Shown here in pieces: positions 1 to 11,334 of a DNA stretch of 64,000 nt. The stretch is taken from assembly GCA_951640165.1 (NCBI GenBank), contig OX621247.1, positions 26,944,001 to 27,008,000 on the forward strand. Reading direction: 5' to 3'. The position numbers and the translations under genes are program-made. Positions within the stretch are counted from its first letter, which is position 1. Each line of letters begins with the position of its first letter. Under the pieces are notes generated by a model that was not told the DNA's origin, ran no database searches, and was given only the letters and a program-made list of their open reading frames with translations. The DNA comes from Pseudoips prasinana (lineage: Eukaryota; Arthropoda; Insecta; Lepidoptera; Nolidae).

Positions 1-35
1 TGCGTTACGAGAAGTGGGATCGGATGAGGCGAGTT

Positions 36-186
36 AAGATAGAAAGAGAGAAAGTTCGGTTTCGTATATTACAGTAGTGACAAGAGAAAGAGAGGTGTGA
101 TAACACGTTTTCTTTCTCTCTTCCTCTCATAGCATAGTTACGTTTCATATATCTAAGTTTTACTTCAGCCGTGTGATCTAAAGCAC
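36..186. repeat. Interspersed repeat, shared with 29864-29955
   Basis: An agagaaag-type stretch is followed by a block (pyrimidine run, then a run reading atatctaagttttactt) that recurs at 29864-29955 with moderate divergence. At the second site it directly follows an RTE fragment and a (GA)n run. Family unknown; boundaries approximate. Confidence 0.45.
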
Positions 187-221
187 ACTCTTCTTTTTCT
201 AACTATGTATAGTTGTTGTAT

Positions 222-351
222 GTACAGACGCCAACACATCCAGCTACCCCAATCTTTAAATTTCTTTTATAGATTTTCAACTTTATCGCAAAAGGTTCAC
301 TTTCAATTAGGGAAATTTGACAGATTGGGCTTGATGTGCTGGCGTCTGTAC
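222..351. mobile_element. Foldback MITE, GTACAGACGCC family, copy 1
   Basis: The ends are inverted copies starting GTACAGACGCCAaCACATC and run about 30 bp with a few mismatches. The 130-bp element has no coding capacity. Two more copies lie at 9166-9287 and 47966-48113. No clear target-site duplication is visible, so the superfamily is undetermined. Confidence 0.75.
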
Positions 352-567
352 CTTTTTGTTTAATCTTTATTAGAAAAAAAATGGTTTAATCACATAGTGA
401 TAATGTAGCCCTCGTAAATACAACAGTAATAAAAATTACAAATTAAAAAAGCACTTTCTTATATAACATAATAAAAGAAACTAAAGATCTATTACTAATA
501 CCTATACTAACTATTTCGTAGAGCTTTTGGCTTCTACTGATAACGGAGAAGCCAAAATTATGTTACA

Positions 568-740
568 CTAGCTGTGCCCCGCGGTTTTACCCACATTAAA
601 CTTGATAAATATGTTAATCTAGGATAGAGCTAACTCCATACCAAATTTTAAAAATCGGTTCACCCGTTTATACCTAGTAGAAGTAATAAATATACACACT
701 CACACACTCTCAAACTTTCACCTTTATAATATTAGTGTGA
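568..740 (-). mobile_element. Non-autonomous Helitron, family Heli-1
   Basis: Read on the minus strand the element starts with TCACACTAATATTATAAAGG and ends CGCGGG..CCGCGGGGCACAGCTAG followed by T, the Helitron 3' signature with a small GC hairpin just before CTAG. The same family lies at 23171-23351 and 49157-49345. The expected A before the 5' TC is not present here, so the 5' end may be eroded. No Rep/helicase coding. Confidence 0.75.
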
Positions 741-1165
741 CGTCCCAACAGAATTGAGGGAAATATTACTCTCCCTCTCAAGTATTTTTCTTTCAGCCCA
801 CACTCCAGGTCTTCAGGTCACATTCCACTAAATATGGAACACATCTACTCTCATATAACATCTCACAGTTTTATATACTTGTAATAGGAGATACAAAGCC
901 TCTACTAGAATGGCAACGTGTCGTAGTGCAACACGCTGCTAAGCGGATTAGTGACGGCAAATGAATTTGCGCTCGCAGATTCACCATTTAGATACATGAA
1001 AGGCCTACAATAATGTTTTTTTGCAATCCAGCTGAAAGCAAAGTGGGATTCCGCTGGATCCCAGTATACTATTGATTGTAATCTCTATTTAGAACCCAAT
1101 TTAGTTACTATTTTCGCAAATATGGTCCCGTGGTGTCAACTTAAACGACCGCCATTATATGCCGT
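741..1165. other. No recognisable feature
   Basis: No long frame and no repeat match elsewhere in the window were seen. Confidence 0.5.
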
Positions 1166-1597
1166 GATTCAAGCCATCGTTGGTAAATGCTTGCCTTTCA
1201 CGCCGCAGTTCATGGATTCGATTCCCACCCAGGAAAGATATTTGTGTGCATGAACATATCTGTCCTGAGTCTGGGTGTAATTATCTATATAATTATGTAT
1301 TTACAAAAGAAAAGTAGTATATGAAATATATTTTTTTCTGGTTTCCATAGTACACGCTCTGCTTAGTTTGGGATCAGATGGCCGTGCGTGAATAATACAT
1401 ATATGGACTCACGCCTGTTTTGCAGAGGGGTAGGCCGAGACAACGGATTTCCATTTGTCACGATATTTTCACACCTCTTTGGCTTCGGTTACTGTCATTA
1501 TATTCCACATACTCGTACATACCCGCCGGCTTAGGGTACTTCTGACCTGGCCTTTTTTGAGAACGGGAATAATGTCCCAGGATATTATTATTATTAC
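1166..1597 (+). mobile_element. SINE-A (tRNA-headed), split by REP-B insertion
   Basis: The head has a B-box-like GGATTCGATTCCCACCC. The body continues with TGTCCTGAGTCTGGGTGTAA, CTGGTTTCCATAGTAC and TTTGGGATCAGATGGCCG, as in the full copy at 35787-36030. The 3' tail ATGTCCCAGGATATTATTATT resumes at 1574 after a 170-bp insertion at 1397-1566. The flanking GAATAAT (1390-1396 and 1567-1573) is the likely target duplication. Confidence 0.75.
1397..1566 (+). mobile_element. REP-B element inserted into SINE-A
   Basis: The sequence contains CAGAGGGGTAGGCCGAGACA and a run reading ACCTGGCCTTTTTTGAGAAC. Similar copies are at 53657-53785 and, shorter, at 29505-29560. It sits exactly between two GAATAAT copies inside SINE-A, which defines its ends. 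It has no terminal inverted repeats or coding capacity that I can see. Confidence 0.6.
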
Positions 1598-1943
1598 ATA
1601 CACCTAACTTAAACAATGTGCGGCTACCATATTTTGGCATGGTCGCTAAACGGTTGAAGCATTTGCCTCGAAACACTTTTATAAATCTCTACAATACACC
1701 AATACATATACCAGTAACTAAGCGCAACCCTCACCACTTATCTGATTGTACTTATGTTGTGTACTTTATGGTTTACTGGGGGGCGGAAATGGACTACCGC
1801 CGGCTACTGGACATAAATATTACATTGCGCTAATACAACCTTGGTGAGCATTGAACAATGTTGAAAACTTTTTGCCTAAGTTTGATCGTCTTGTTATGAA
1901 AACAATATAAGGGCGAAACAATTTTATCCCATTTCATACATAT
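1598..1943. other. No recognisable feature
   Basis: Short ORFs here are unremarkable and overlap on both strands. No repeat recognised. Confidence 0.45.
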
Positions 1944-2621
1944 TTAGATCTAGTCCCATCGACCGTATTTTTAGGATTGACACTTGATTCAAAATTGCAA
2001 TGGGGTCGTCAGATTGAAAAGTTAGCAGGTAAATTAAGTTCGGCTTCCTATGCTGTCTGGAAAATAAGGCAATTGTCAGATGAACAAACTGCTAGATTAG
2101 TGTATTTCGCGTACTTTCATAGCATTATGTCGTATGGCATTCTGCTGTGGGGTTCGGCGGCTGACATAGGTACTATTTTTGTATTGCAGAAAAGAGCAGT
2201 CAGAGCCATTTATGGTTTAGGCAGTCGCGATTCTTTGCGAAATTTGTTTAAAGAAATAAATATACTTACTGTGCCATCGGAATATATATATCAGAATATA
2301 ATGTTTGTTAGAAAAAATATTCATAATTATAAAAAGAAAAGTGAACTGCATAATATAAATACTAGGAATAAAAACAAACTAGCCATGCCAGGCTTTAGAG
2401 TAAGCAAAACTAATAAATCATTTTTAGGAAATTGTATTAGGTTTTATAACAAGCTTCCTACTCAAATTACTGATCTGCCTGACACAAGTTTTAAAACACA
2501 TATTAAACGTATACTTATGGCTAGGGGTTATTACACCACTAAAGAGTACATCGATGACAAAGACGTCTGGCTCTCACTTCCTACCTGCACATTGCTCGCT
2601 GGAGATCTTGTAGCCATATAG
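1944..2621 (+). pseudogene. LINE-A ORF2 C-terminal fragment
   Basis: This is the tail of a non-LTR retrotransposon polyprotein. It begins just before the conserved VFLGLTLDSKLQW segment that follows the RT palm/thumb, continues through IMSYGILLWGSA and LQKRAVRAIYGL, and ends after about 214 residues with a stop at 2619-2621. The catalytic RT core and the endonuclease are absent because the element is 5'-truncated, so it cannot act alone. It is about 95% identical in reading to the corresponding part of the ORF at 25791-27554, which diverges after AMPGFRV through a 4-nt insertion. There is no native start codon: the frame is simply open from the truncation point. Family: CR1/Jockey superclade; exact clade not resolved. 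Confidence 0.85.
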
Positions 2622-2856
2622 ACATGACTGATCTGCTGTGTTACGTGAACTATCTGTAAATGATTGCTATCATATACTTAATTTAAAATTATTGACTCTG
2701 TCTCAAAATGAATAATGTTATTGTTTCGAAGTTTTTCTTTTGTATACCTAAATATAATCTAAAATAATAAGCATTCAGACAACCGATCGAGCATATATTG
2801 TGTTTGCCTACTAAATAATTACTCTAATTGGACCAAATCCCGTGTTCATGCCCGCT

Positions 2857-2982
2857 TGAGTATGTTTCGCCGGACCGTCTCAACTGGGTCGTGTTGAAAC
2901 CGGTAGTAGATGAACCCACTGAGTTTGTTTCGCTGGGTCTTCTCAGTTGGGGCGCATTGGATCCGGTGGTAGCATTAAAGCG
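2857..2982 (+). repeat. 63-bp imperfect tandem repeat in LINE-A 3' UTR
   Basis: Two units start TGAGTATGTTTCGCCGG (2857) and TGAGTTTGTTTCGCTGG (2920). They share the order TGAGT-GTTTCGC-GG-TCTCA-TTGG-CCGGT-GTAG. The same pair is present in the LINE-A tails at 20990-21442, 25269-28312 and 60022-60476, so it is a property of the family. Confidence 0.7.
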
Positions 2983-3315
2983 CGACCGTCGTTATTAACA
3001 CAAGGTCCGTCATAATAATAATACCTTTAATATAGACAGAACCATTGACAATATGTAGTAAAAATATTAGACTTAAACTAGATAATTAAACATAATCTCT
3101 TGACAATAACTTGATACGAGCTAGCTAAATATCATTTCTGTAATAAAATAAATTTTATAAATGTTTTCATACAAGATGTACCTAAATATCTATGTTACTA
3201 GAAATAATATCTAATGTATACAACTATATTACTACAAACATGTTCTGACTATTTACAAGCGCTTTTTTAAAGTCTACGTGAATAAAAACCTTTTTTATTT
3301 ATTTTATTTATTTAT

Positions 3316-3787
3316 ACAGGTGTACGGTTCTTAATTTGACCGCATTTATAACTGACTTAAAAACGGAAGAAGTAATCAATTCTGCAGGAGGTATTGTCTT
3401 ATTTATTTTTGTAGGTTTTTATCCGCGGATCTTCCATGGTTTGCCAACCTATGTTAATTATTTTTTCTTTATTCGGTAGGGAATTCTTTGGAAGTCATTA
3501 TCATACCAAGTGTAAGGTTGCTATTATAAACTATCTGAAAACACTTAATTATGAAGAAACTGAGAATATGATTTATTTTATACAATGAATCCTAGTACTG
3601 TCTCAACTTATTATTCATACTTTCATTCTATGAATTTTTAGCTACACACCATTACACTCAACTCTCACGCAACACACAGTACACAGTATTTTTTATATTA
3701 TACTTCTCATTTTACATTTTATTTACACACTCTGGCAAATATGTACTATTATTAATTTTACTTTTTTATTTTTTGTTTTGTTTAAAC
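3316..3787. other. No recognisable feature
   Basis: AT-rich DNA with no long ORF and no repeat matched elsewhere in the window. Confidence 0.45.
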
Positions 3788-4003
3788 TAAATATATATAC
3801 CGCTCGATATAACCTTGTCTTCAAGCTCCGGGAGGGTCCCAGAGACCTGTAATACAGGTTGTTTGAAAACCTACAACAGGCTCTGGTCTCTCACAATGTT
3901 ATGTCACATAGTATATATATATCAAGTGTAATACCACATAATAACTAGTATATAACCATTGTGAAGAGAAAATAAAATTTATTTTGATTGATTGATTGAT
4001 TGA
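3788..4003 (+). mobile_element. LINE 3' UTR fragment with (ATTG)n tail
   Basis: The sequence ends AATAAAATTTATTTTG followed by repeated ATTG at 3984-4003, typical of a LINE 3' end. A stem-forming region (CAGAGACC..GGTCTCTC) lies at about 3840-3895. No ORF remains. Clade unresolved. Confidence 0.5.
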
Positions 4004-4215
4004 TCATCATCAGCCTGAGAGCCTCCCCCAAAAGTTTCTACAACATTTGAAGGGGTTTTAGTCACCGCGCTTGGCATGCAAATATGGCGACCGCAGTTAA
4101 GTGGTAGCTAGTACACAGGTGACGCTGCCTGACTACCTGCTGTATCCCTTAGCCTCGCCTTTTACGATACCCACGGGAACCACACAGCTTACGCTTAAGA
4201 GGTGCGCCCATATAT
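4004..4215 (-). mobile_element. SINE-D with RTE-like (GAT)n tail
   Basis: Read on the minus strand it carries the motif GGTATCGTAAAAGGCGAGGC, a sequence familiar from lepidopteran repeats. It ends TTTTGGGGGAGGCTCTCAGG then CTGATGATGATC, resembling the RTE 3' end (GGGGGAGGCCTTTGTCC... (TGA)n). Probably mobilised by RTE machinery. It abuts the (ATTG)n tail of the neighbouring LINE fragment. Confidence 0.55.
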
Positions 4216-4548
4216 ATTTGATCAGATCAAAAACTTAAAAAGAAAGCATAAACTATATATCCTCATTATTACGTCTCCTTAACAGAAATTATCAAAAAAA
4301 ATACAGTTTTATACAATTAGCTTTGCAGAAATCCCTTCAAACTAAATTATCAGAATCACATTTTAAATTCTGCTATCGTTTGGCAAGAAAGTGATCCTCT
4401 TCGACCAGATATTTTCAGCTTAGCGATTAATATTATAATTCGGCGGCTAGATTTCTAATTTAATGGTAATGGATCGTAATTGAATGACAAAGCTCCAGGA
4501 GATGACGTAAGCAATGTTGATAATGTCTTCAGAATGTGAACTTTTATC

Positions 4549-4612
4549 AGATAGAATTCAATTCAATTCAATTTGTTTATTCCGAACATAGGTACATTAA
4601 TAAGTCATATTT
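4549..4612 (-). mobile_element. LINE 3' end fragment, (GAATT)n tail
   Basis: ATTCAATTCAATTCAATTTG followed by TTTATTCCGAACATAGGTAC resembles the sequence at 11340-11420 (TTTATTGCGAACACAGGTAG), consistent with the 3' end of a minus-strand LINE. The 85-aa ORF over it is not convincing as a gene. Confidence 0.35.
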
Positions 4613-5498
4613 CAAAGTGTTGGTGAACTGTTTGTATCGCTATGTCCAGCCGGTTAGGGCTTGCAACATGTCACGTGAATTTATGAATATACATACACAT
4701 GAATATAAAATGTCACAATTACCTAAAGATATAAATGTCATTAATAAATTCAATAAAAAATACAATAACACAGGTGAAATAAAATTAAAATAAAATCAAT
4801 TTTAAATAATAAAAGAATAAACCGACTTAGCATTATCTCGTAATTAAAAAAAAGCAGCCTGTGTGAGCTTACCGGTATTTTTGTCGCTGGTCAACAGCAC
4901 GGAAGGGCTAACCAGGAAAATTCTTATATCGTCATAGGTTAGTTCCGAACTACCTGGTTCCCAAGGCCTAATATAGATATTTCTAACCCGCACCGCACCC
5001 AACCAGGTGGTCTAAATAATACATCAGGAAAACAAGAGCTGGCTGTAGCGGAATGGTAGTCGAGCCTTTGGCTAGAGGCGTTGTCTTCGTTCATCACTCT
5101 TCTGGGAGACCAGGCTGCCTTGGAGATTAGCTAGGCCTTTGTTGGAGTAATTGACATGCATTGGTAACGTAGCCCTATTACATCCTCCCAATACCAGGAC
5201 ATTGCTGCTGCCTGTGCCATTTGGGGTTGAAGACTGGGAGCGTAGGTTCCGCGTACTATTTATAGTTAAATTACAGCGCGTTTAGTTGGCTGTTTTAAGG
5301 ATGCTAACCTTTTATTTGGTCGAGGAAAAATCAGGACTATTCAATATGGTAATGCTGCCAGCCTTCGGGGTGAGGTTTCTCTTGGCCTGGATTCAGAGCA
5401 ATACTTTTACGCCTTATATGTATTAAGTTATTATTTATCTATGTACATTTGAGTGTAGTTTAAATTTTACCATCCAACGAAATTAACTTATATATTTG
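4613..5498. other. No recognisable feature
   Basis: Contains a moderately GC-rich stretch (4870-5260) with no long ORF and no match to other parts of the window. It could be a degenerate repeat. Confidence 0.4.
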
Positions 5499-5692
5499 CA
5501 CGTGTGGCGCAGCGGCTATGACAGTCGCCTCGCCTCTTCGTGTCGCGGGTTGGAGTCACGCGCCAGACAACTATTTGTGTGACCTATAAATAGTTGTTCT
5601 GAGTCTGGATGTAATTTGAGCCCGACTATTATATGTTTGTTAAGTACCCCGCGACACAGGAATTCAATTCCCTAGTGCGGGCGTTGCCTTTT
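5499..5692 (+). mobile_element. SINE-2 (tRNA-headed), copy 1
   Basis: The head CACGTGTGGCGCAGCGGCTA has a tRNA A box (TGGCGCAGCGG) and a B-box relative (GGTTGGAGTCACGC). The body has AACTATTTGTGTGACC, GTTCTGAGTCTGGATGTAA and CCCCGCGACACAGG. The same family is at 13507, 32814, 46505 and 63258. Confidence 0.8.
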
Positions 5693-6724
5693 CAAAAAAG
5701 AAAGAAAATTATATGGCAACAAAAACATTGGAATTAATGCATAAATTAAATTAAGTACAAATATATAGTTTACCAGCTAATACACCTGTTTTACCACAAA
5801 ATTAACTGTACCACTTTAATAAACTACTAACTAGTTACCACCAAATAAACAATTGTATATATTGAAAAAACTTGGGTATTGCAAAACGTGAAATGTCTGG
5901 ATAAGAGTGTTTGCAAATCAACTCTTAAACGGTTTTAACTCGCAAAACCCGTTAACACGTTTTATAGTTAATAGGTAAGTGTAGTTTTATTTTTATCACC
6001 TACACAAGAACTTAATTTTAAACATTTATGAACTCTAACGGAACCCCACGGAATATGACCTATATAAACCCGAGTAGTTCCCGTAACTGCCTCCCACATG
6101 CACTTTATGGGAGCGCTCCAGATTTCCAATTTTCCATCTCATCGCTTGCACACTCGATAGAAGTTTTCATTACCAATTCTCATTTATGTTACTTCTTCGT
6201 TTGCTGTGTACTATTAAACCTTTAATTACATTATTAAAATTTCTACAATATTTGTTTTTATAAATGCGATTCACTGTCTCCATACGTATGAGCTGTGGCC
6301 CAAACCCCAAAAGGGTGCAGTCAGTTATTAATCGCTTAAATTAAGCTACTGGTAAAGAGCCTTCTGCGCTAGCCAACTGCGCTGCGTTCAATTCTATAAT
6401 TTTAATATAGAAGAACTAAATTTCAAAATAATAGATTAGTAACTTATTATTTTAGATTAGTATTTAAGGATTTCAGAATATATATGCGCTAAAACAGAAT
6501 AATTTTTTTTGTAAGGTTTATACTGTATTCCACTATGCTTATGTACTGAATTGTGAGATTGACAAGTACAAGTGTATGTTAATACCCAAGTGCTGAATAA
6601 ATTTAATTATTTCATTATGATATTGTAAATAAAAATCGGTGAAAATAAAATTCATACCTAAGTTGTCAGCATAACTTACATAACAAAGTATTCGATTTCT
6701 ACTTACTGTGTCGCGAGGGTCACA
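5693..6724. other. No recognisable feature
   Basis: AT-rich DNA. ORFs at 6028-6225 (+) and 6539-6748 (-) are short and show no family signature. Confidence 0.45.
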
Positions 6725-6790
6725 AGGCTTTTTGGACGACTTTAACAACTTTGATACAAATAAAAGTTGTTAAAGTCGTCCAAAAAGCCT
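6725..6790. repeat. Perfect 28-bp inverted repeat
   Basis: Arms 6725-6752 and 6763-6790 are exact reverse complements beginning AGGCTTTTTGGACGACTTTA, with a 10-nt loop. No other copy was seen in the window. Confidence 0.85.
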
Positions 6791-7139
6791 CTGATACGGC
6801 TTTACAACTTGTCTAATTACTACAACCGAGGGAATTACCACCTAACGTGCCCACCTAGAGCACACACATGCTTTCAGCAGTAAAACCGTTGAGGCAGTGA
6901 TCTTACTATATACTCAATGCAGGTAGCTATTACTGCCATAAAATAATTATGGTGAATCGACATGCTAACCATTCGTATGTTTTAATTACCCAGGAGCTAC
7001 CTAACAAGTAGAACTGTATAAAATGTGCCTTTCATTTTACAGTTCTAAATAAAAATAAAGGATTTTTTTTTTCATAGACTATAAAAATGTAAGAGATACA
7101 TTCAGATATGTGGCTTGTAGTAAACATTTAGAATTAACG

Positions 7140-7186
7140 TTATTCAATTTATTGTCAAACTCTGAGTTTGATAATAAATTGAATAA
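7140..7186. repeat. 22-bp inverted repeat
   Basis: Arms 7140-7161 and 7165-7186 pair with one mismatch around a 3-nt loop. Confidence 0.8.
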
Positions 7187-7926
7187 GCTTGCTAAGTAAC
7201 TAAATCATTATATCGTAAATTAAATGTTATTTCTGAATGTTAGAATCTTTATTAAGGTCTTCGACTGCAACATGGTTACATTTGAATGAATTTTTGCTCT
7301 ACGCAACAATGTCTCTTCCATGACCAATTGTTTGCAGTCGTATCGATGAAATACCCTCTTCGATCCTCATTCGGATGAGAGAATGCGCGAAGTCGGGGTC
7401 ACCGTCTTCGCGCCTTAACATAGAGCGACAGTTGCAACCAACGTTGCTAGACGCCTTGAGCCCACACTCACCACTATTGTCCTGTGGAGCAGTGAAAACC
7501 TCCTAGGCTAATTATAAATGTCATGTTTAATCAAATTATCAAATTATAAATATATAATTATAAAGATAACAGTATAATTTTTTGACGCCAAAAATTATTT
7601 TTACCACAACATTGCATTTTTATCAAAAAAAAGCTTTACTACAAAATGAATCTTTTTAGTAAGCCCAAAGTGCATCTATGGAAATAGCCTTTTAGGAAAC
7701 CCCCTATAAGATTCGGTTCATCGGTTGAACACATAGAGCTTTTCATTAACATTTCACATTTACTCCATCACGCCATTAAAGTGTCCATAAAGAGCGACAC
7801 TTCGCTTGAGTACTGGAGGTAATACCTATCTTCTTAAATCTCGACCGAAGTGAGTGCAGGGCCGGATTACACCGAACGTAGTAGACACCTGAAAAGCGTT
7901 TTCATACTGACACCCAGAAATGTAAT
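7187..7926. other. No recognisable feature
   Basis: Nothing recognisable; no long ORF. Confidence 0.45.
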
Positions 7927-8270
7927 CAATAATAATGTCCTCCTATCCGAATTTCGCCCACGGCGGCCAGTCTCAATGATGACTAGCCATCTGTGCGGGA
8001 CAAATTATAGTGCACAAGTGTGTCCGAAAACACAGGGGCACTTTCTATTCCATCACTTTTATGAGCTGATGGGATGACTAGCGAGACAACCGGAAAGACG
8101 TCAGGTCCGGGACCGACGCCTTTACAAGCTCTCTGAGGCACGGAGGTGTAATACCGCCAACTTCCAGACTTCGGGATGATACTAAGAACATTTCCTTTTT
8201 TACAGAAAAATCACATTTGGCTGATTTTATCTGCGGTTGTACACGCTACCGCTAAACCAACGAGGCAGTC
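7927..8270 (-). mobile_element. SINE-4 (tRNA-headed), near full length
   Basis: On the minus strand the head GACTGCCTCGTTGGTTTAGC carries an A-box-like TGGTTTAGCGGTAGC, and the body matches the copy at 30132-30481 (CCGAAGTCTGGAAGTTGGCG, GGTCCCGGACCTGACGTC). It ends at an (ATT)n tail. The tRNA-like B box is decayed in this copy. Confidence 0.75.
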
Positions 8271-8276
8271 AAAGGT

Positions 8277-8311
8277 GTTAGGTATTGTTTCATCAGTAAA
8301 CAATACCTAAC
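8277..8311. repeat. 14-bp perfect hairpin
   Basis: GTTAGGTATTGTTT pairs with AAACAATACCTAAC around a 7-nt loop, immediately beside the 5' end of SINE-4. Confidence 0.75.
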
Positions 8312-9165
8312 TATAAATTGGTAAGGTACTGTTTACAAAAAAAAATATAGAAATTCATAGTCAGTTGCTGCACTTACCAGTCCGTGATCAGTGATTGGCG
8401 GTTTAATTTTTAAGCGTCCCGGTGCTTTGGAAACGCTCAAATCTACTATATACTATATACTTCTATTAAGCTTACGCCTTATCCCATTTTGAATACATGC
8501 TTGAAATGAAACCGTATGCTTGTTTACTAGTATAAAAATATGTGACTGTAGTTCCAAATGCGTTACTGGCGGCGTTCCCTCAGGACGTTTTACTGTTATT
8601 GCCGCTCAGTGAAAGCTTAAATATATGGTCAGAGGTAGATTTCTTCTGCTCACGTGATGCTGCGATATTCAGGAGTACGGCTTTAATTAAATTGTCTTGT
8701 TCAATGGTTTCTTGGATGAGTTGCATGCATTTTAAACTTTGGAAGATATGTTGAAGATATGTTATTTGGAAGATATAGAGCATTCTTAGTAAGAGTCAAA
8801 TTGATGTATAGAAGTATTTTGGAGGGTGTTTTTGAAACATCTTTGTTATACGGAATGGTATTTAAATGCCTCCAAGAAGGAGAAGTCAAGATTGAAATGA
8901 ACAGTTAAAATGAGTTTGAAGAAGGTATGGAAAATAAAATATATTTCAACGGTTTCAATGAATTCGTAATGATAATGGCTTTTAACTTCACATTTAACAA
9001 ATTCTACCAGTTAACCAGATAAACATACTATACTCGTATATATGTGAAATAATGTTATGCTTTTTAGTCAGTCGCAATTACATGCGTAGGCTGAAAATAT
9101 ATGAATGCGCGTGAGTACTTTAAAAAATATGACAACAGAAATAATTTCTGTGAATTCGTGAGGAT
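8312..9165. other. No recognisable feature
   Basis: Overlapping short ORFs on both strands (8542-8889) with no motif. No repeat recognised. Confidence 0.45.
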
Positions 9166-9287
9166 GTACAGACGCCAGCACATCAAGCTACCCCAATTGA
9201 AAGTGAACCTTATGCTTATGTGATAAAGTTAAAGATCTATAAAAAAAATTGACAGATTGGGGTAGCTTGATGTGCTGGCGTCTGTAC
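9166..9287. mobile_element. Foldback MITE, GTACAGACGCC family, copy 2
   Basis: The termini GTACAGACGCCAGCACATCA and its reverse complement extend about 33 bp. The short interior is inverted relative to copies 1 and 3. Confidence 0.8.
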
Positions 9288-10212
9288 AATCAGCTTGACT
9301 AGGGCTCCATTACCAGTTTTAGCAACATGTCCTATATTGCCAAAAAGAACAATAAACGGTTGTCCAGGTGTTATTAATTGCCAGTTACAGTATAGATACT
9401 AATATTCTTAACCAGTCAGTATACGAGTATGTTAAATTAACTCGCGTCTAGGTATATTCATTTCTTCCATCATTTGATACTCCCAAATTAAGCGCAAGGA
9501 ATCACTGCTTTAATAGCACCGAATTCTCAAAATGCCGTTACATATTGACAGACCAATCGAAAATCTATATTAATAGAGGATTCCGTACACAGTATCCAAT
9601 ACAATCTGACCTCTCCTGAACTGAATTTGGTAGTTAAACCCGCCCAACTGGAATGTTATGGCGGGTCAATTTACATTGGTTTATGGTCTTTGTTCATATA
9701 GCTGATACTGCATTCGGAAGATTATTGTCCTGGACGAAATTTACCGGGGGAATCTGAAGCGGTGAGGTTAATTTAGATATAAGCGGTATTTTGGCAATCG
9801 GTCGGAATGATTGCCGATATCATGTAAGTATTTAGTTCGGAATTGGGTTAGATGGGCTTTGGGGAATGCGGAAGACTTATGGGGACGGTTGAAATTATAC
9901 TTTGGAAAATTAGTTAGACTGTACCTAATTGTAGAGTCTGGTTTTCTCATTAAAGGTCAGAATCTTGAACTATCCGCGCAGTGTTCAGATAGATAATAGA
10001 TTATTGCATTTGATGTTGGAAGAGAATGTTGCGCAACCATGGTATAGCATACATAACGTTTCTTGACTAATGTAGATTAACAATCGGTGTTTCAGCAATT
10101 TGTTCCCAAATGGTTCTTAATTAATTCTGCCATATTGCGAGGACCTAATTGGAAAACCTTATACAAGCCATTTTTTTGCACTTAGGATATCAAAGGCATC
10201 GTGGGAACTCCT
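9288..10212. other. No recognisable feature
   Basis: ORFs of about 60 aa occupy the same bases on both strands (9768-9996). No motif seen. Confidence 0.45.
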
Positions 10213-10500
10213 TTTTTAGGGCTCTGTACCCAAAGGGTAAAACGGGACCCTATTACTAAGACTTCGCTGTCTGTCTGTCCGTCTGTCACCAGTCTGTATC
10301 TCATGAACCGTGATAGTAAGACAGTTGAAAATCTTACAGATGATGTATTTCTGTTGCCGCTATTATAACAAATACTAAAAAACAAAATATAATAAATATT
10401 TAAGGGGCTCCTATACAACAATGATTTTTTGGCTCGTTTTTATAGATAATGGTACGGAACCCTTCGTGCGCGAGTCCGACTCGCACTTGGCCGGTTTTTT
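10213..10500 (+). mobile_element. GTTCCG repeat, divergent copy
   Basis: It begins TTTTTTAGGGCTCTGTACCC with a CTGTCTGTCTGTCCGTCTGT block and ends GAACCCTTCGTGCGCGAGTC then CGACTCGCACTTGGCCGG and a T run. The ends match copies at 23645-24250, 33243-33605 and 55688-56089; the interior differs. Confidence 0.75.
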
Positions 10501-11334
10501 ATTTAATACTCTTAGAGTTATTAACCGGGTTACCTATCCTTGATGCATATGCTACGGCTAACCTGTGTGGACTGATAGATCTAACATCGTGGCTGCTCGG
10601 CAAAAATTCCACGAAGCCAACGGTTGGCATTAATATCCTTGTGTAAAGCCTATAGAACAGTCAGTAGGTACAGAGGACCTACCTGTACTAACGAGTGGAT
10701 TTCCAGTTGATACGTAAATCGCCTAAAAACCTTTAGTAAGTCCAAAATAATTAATTGAGTAGCCGAAAATATTTCCTATAGAAATCCAAAACCTTTATTT
10801 AACTCACTACTCTGATTTAGTAAGCCATTTCATTTCCCTTATTACACAAAAACCATCTCTAAGTACTTTGATGTAAAATTCAAAATCAAATTGAATATTA
10901 ATGTTCAGTGGTATTCTGTACTAAGTAGGTTTGTCCGCAAGATTTTATAAGGACGTCTAAGGAACCAATTTAACATGACCTACCATGCTTCTACCAGTGC
11001 GCTGTTAATTAGATGTTCTCGGGGTGTCTACGTACGTTCCCAGGGATCAAGTGAAGTGGGTGATAATTTAAATCCCCGTAGGACGTTTAACACTGTATTT
11101 GGGCTTAAGACTTGACCTCAGTAATTGTTGGGGCAGCTCATGCTGTATAGTCCGAAGGACGGTTGAATTATTTAGATGACTTTATGCTTAGGGGCGCCTG
11201 TGAGCCAGTGGTACGGGGTATTAAACTTAGTAGCAGATACTAAGCCTGGATTTTGTTAGTTAGGGTTTGAATATTGAGTATTTTATTAGACACACCTTTA
11301 CAACTTGAGTGGGGCCTTCCAGTTGGGGATCTTA
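10501..11334. other. No recognisable feature
   Basis: Nothing recognisable. Confidence 0.45.

Larger units (their letters stand above)
1944..3315 (+). mobile_element. LINE-A copy A, 5'-truncated (RT C-terminus and full 3' UTR)
   Basis: The segment is colinear with the longer minus-strand copy at 25269-28312, starting at the LDLVPSTVFLG part of the RT ORF and running to a (TTTA)n-like 3' tail at 3294-3315. It keeps about 364 bp (2457-2820) that copy B has lost, so it shows the true end of the ORF and the proximal 3' UTR. No clear target duplication was found. Confidence 0.85.
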
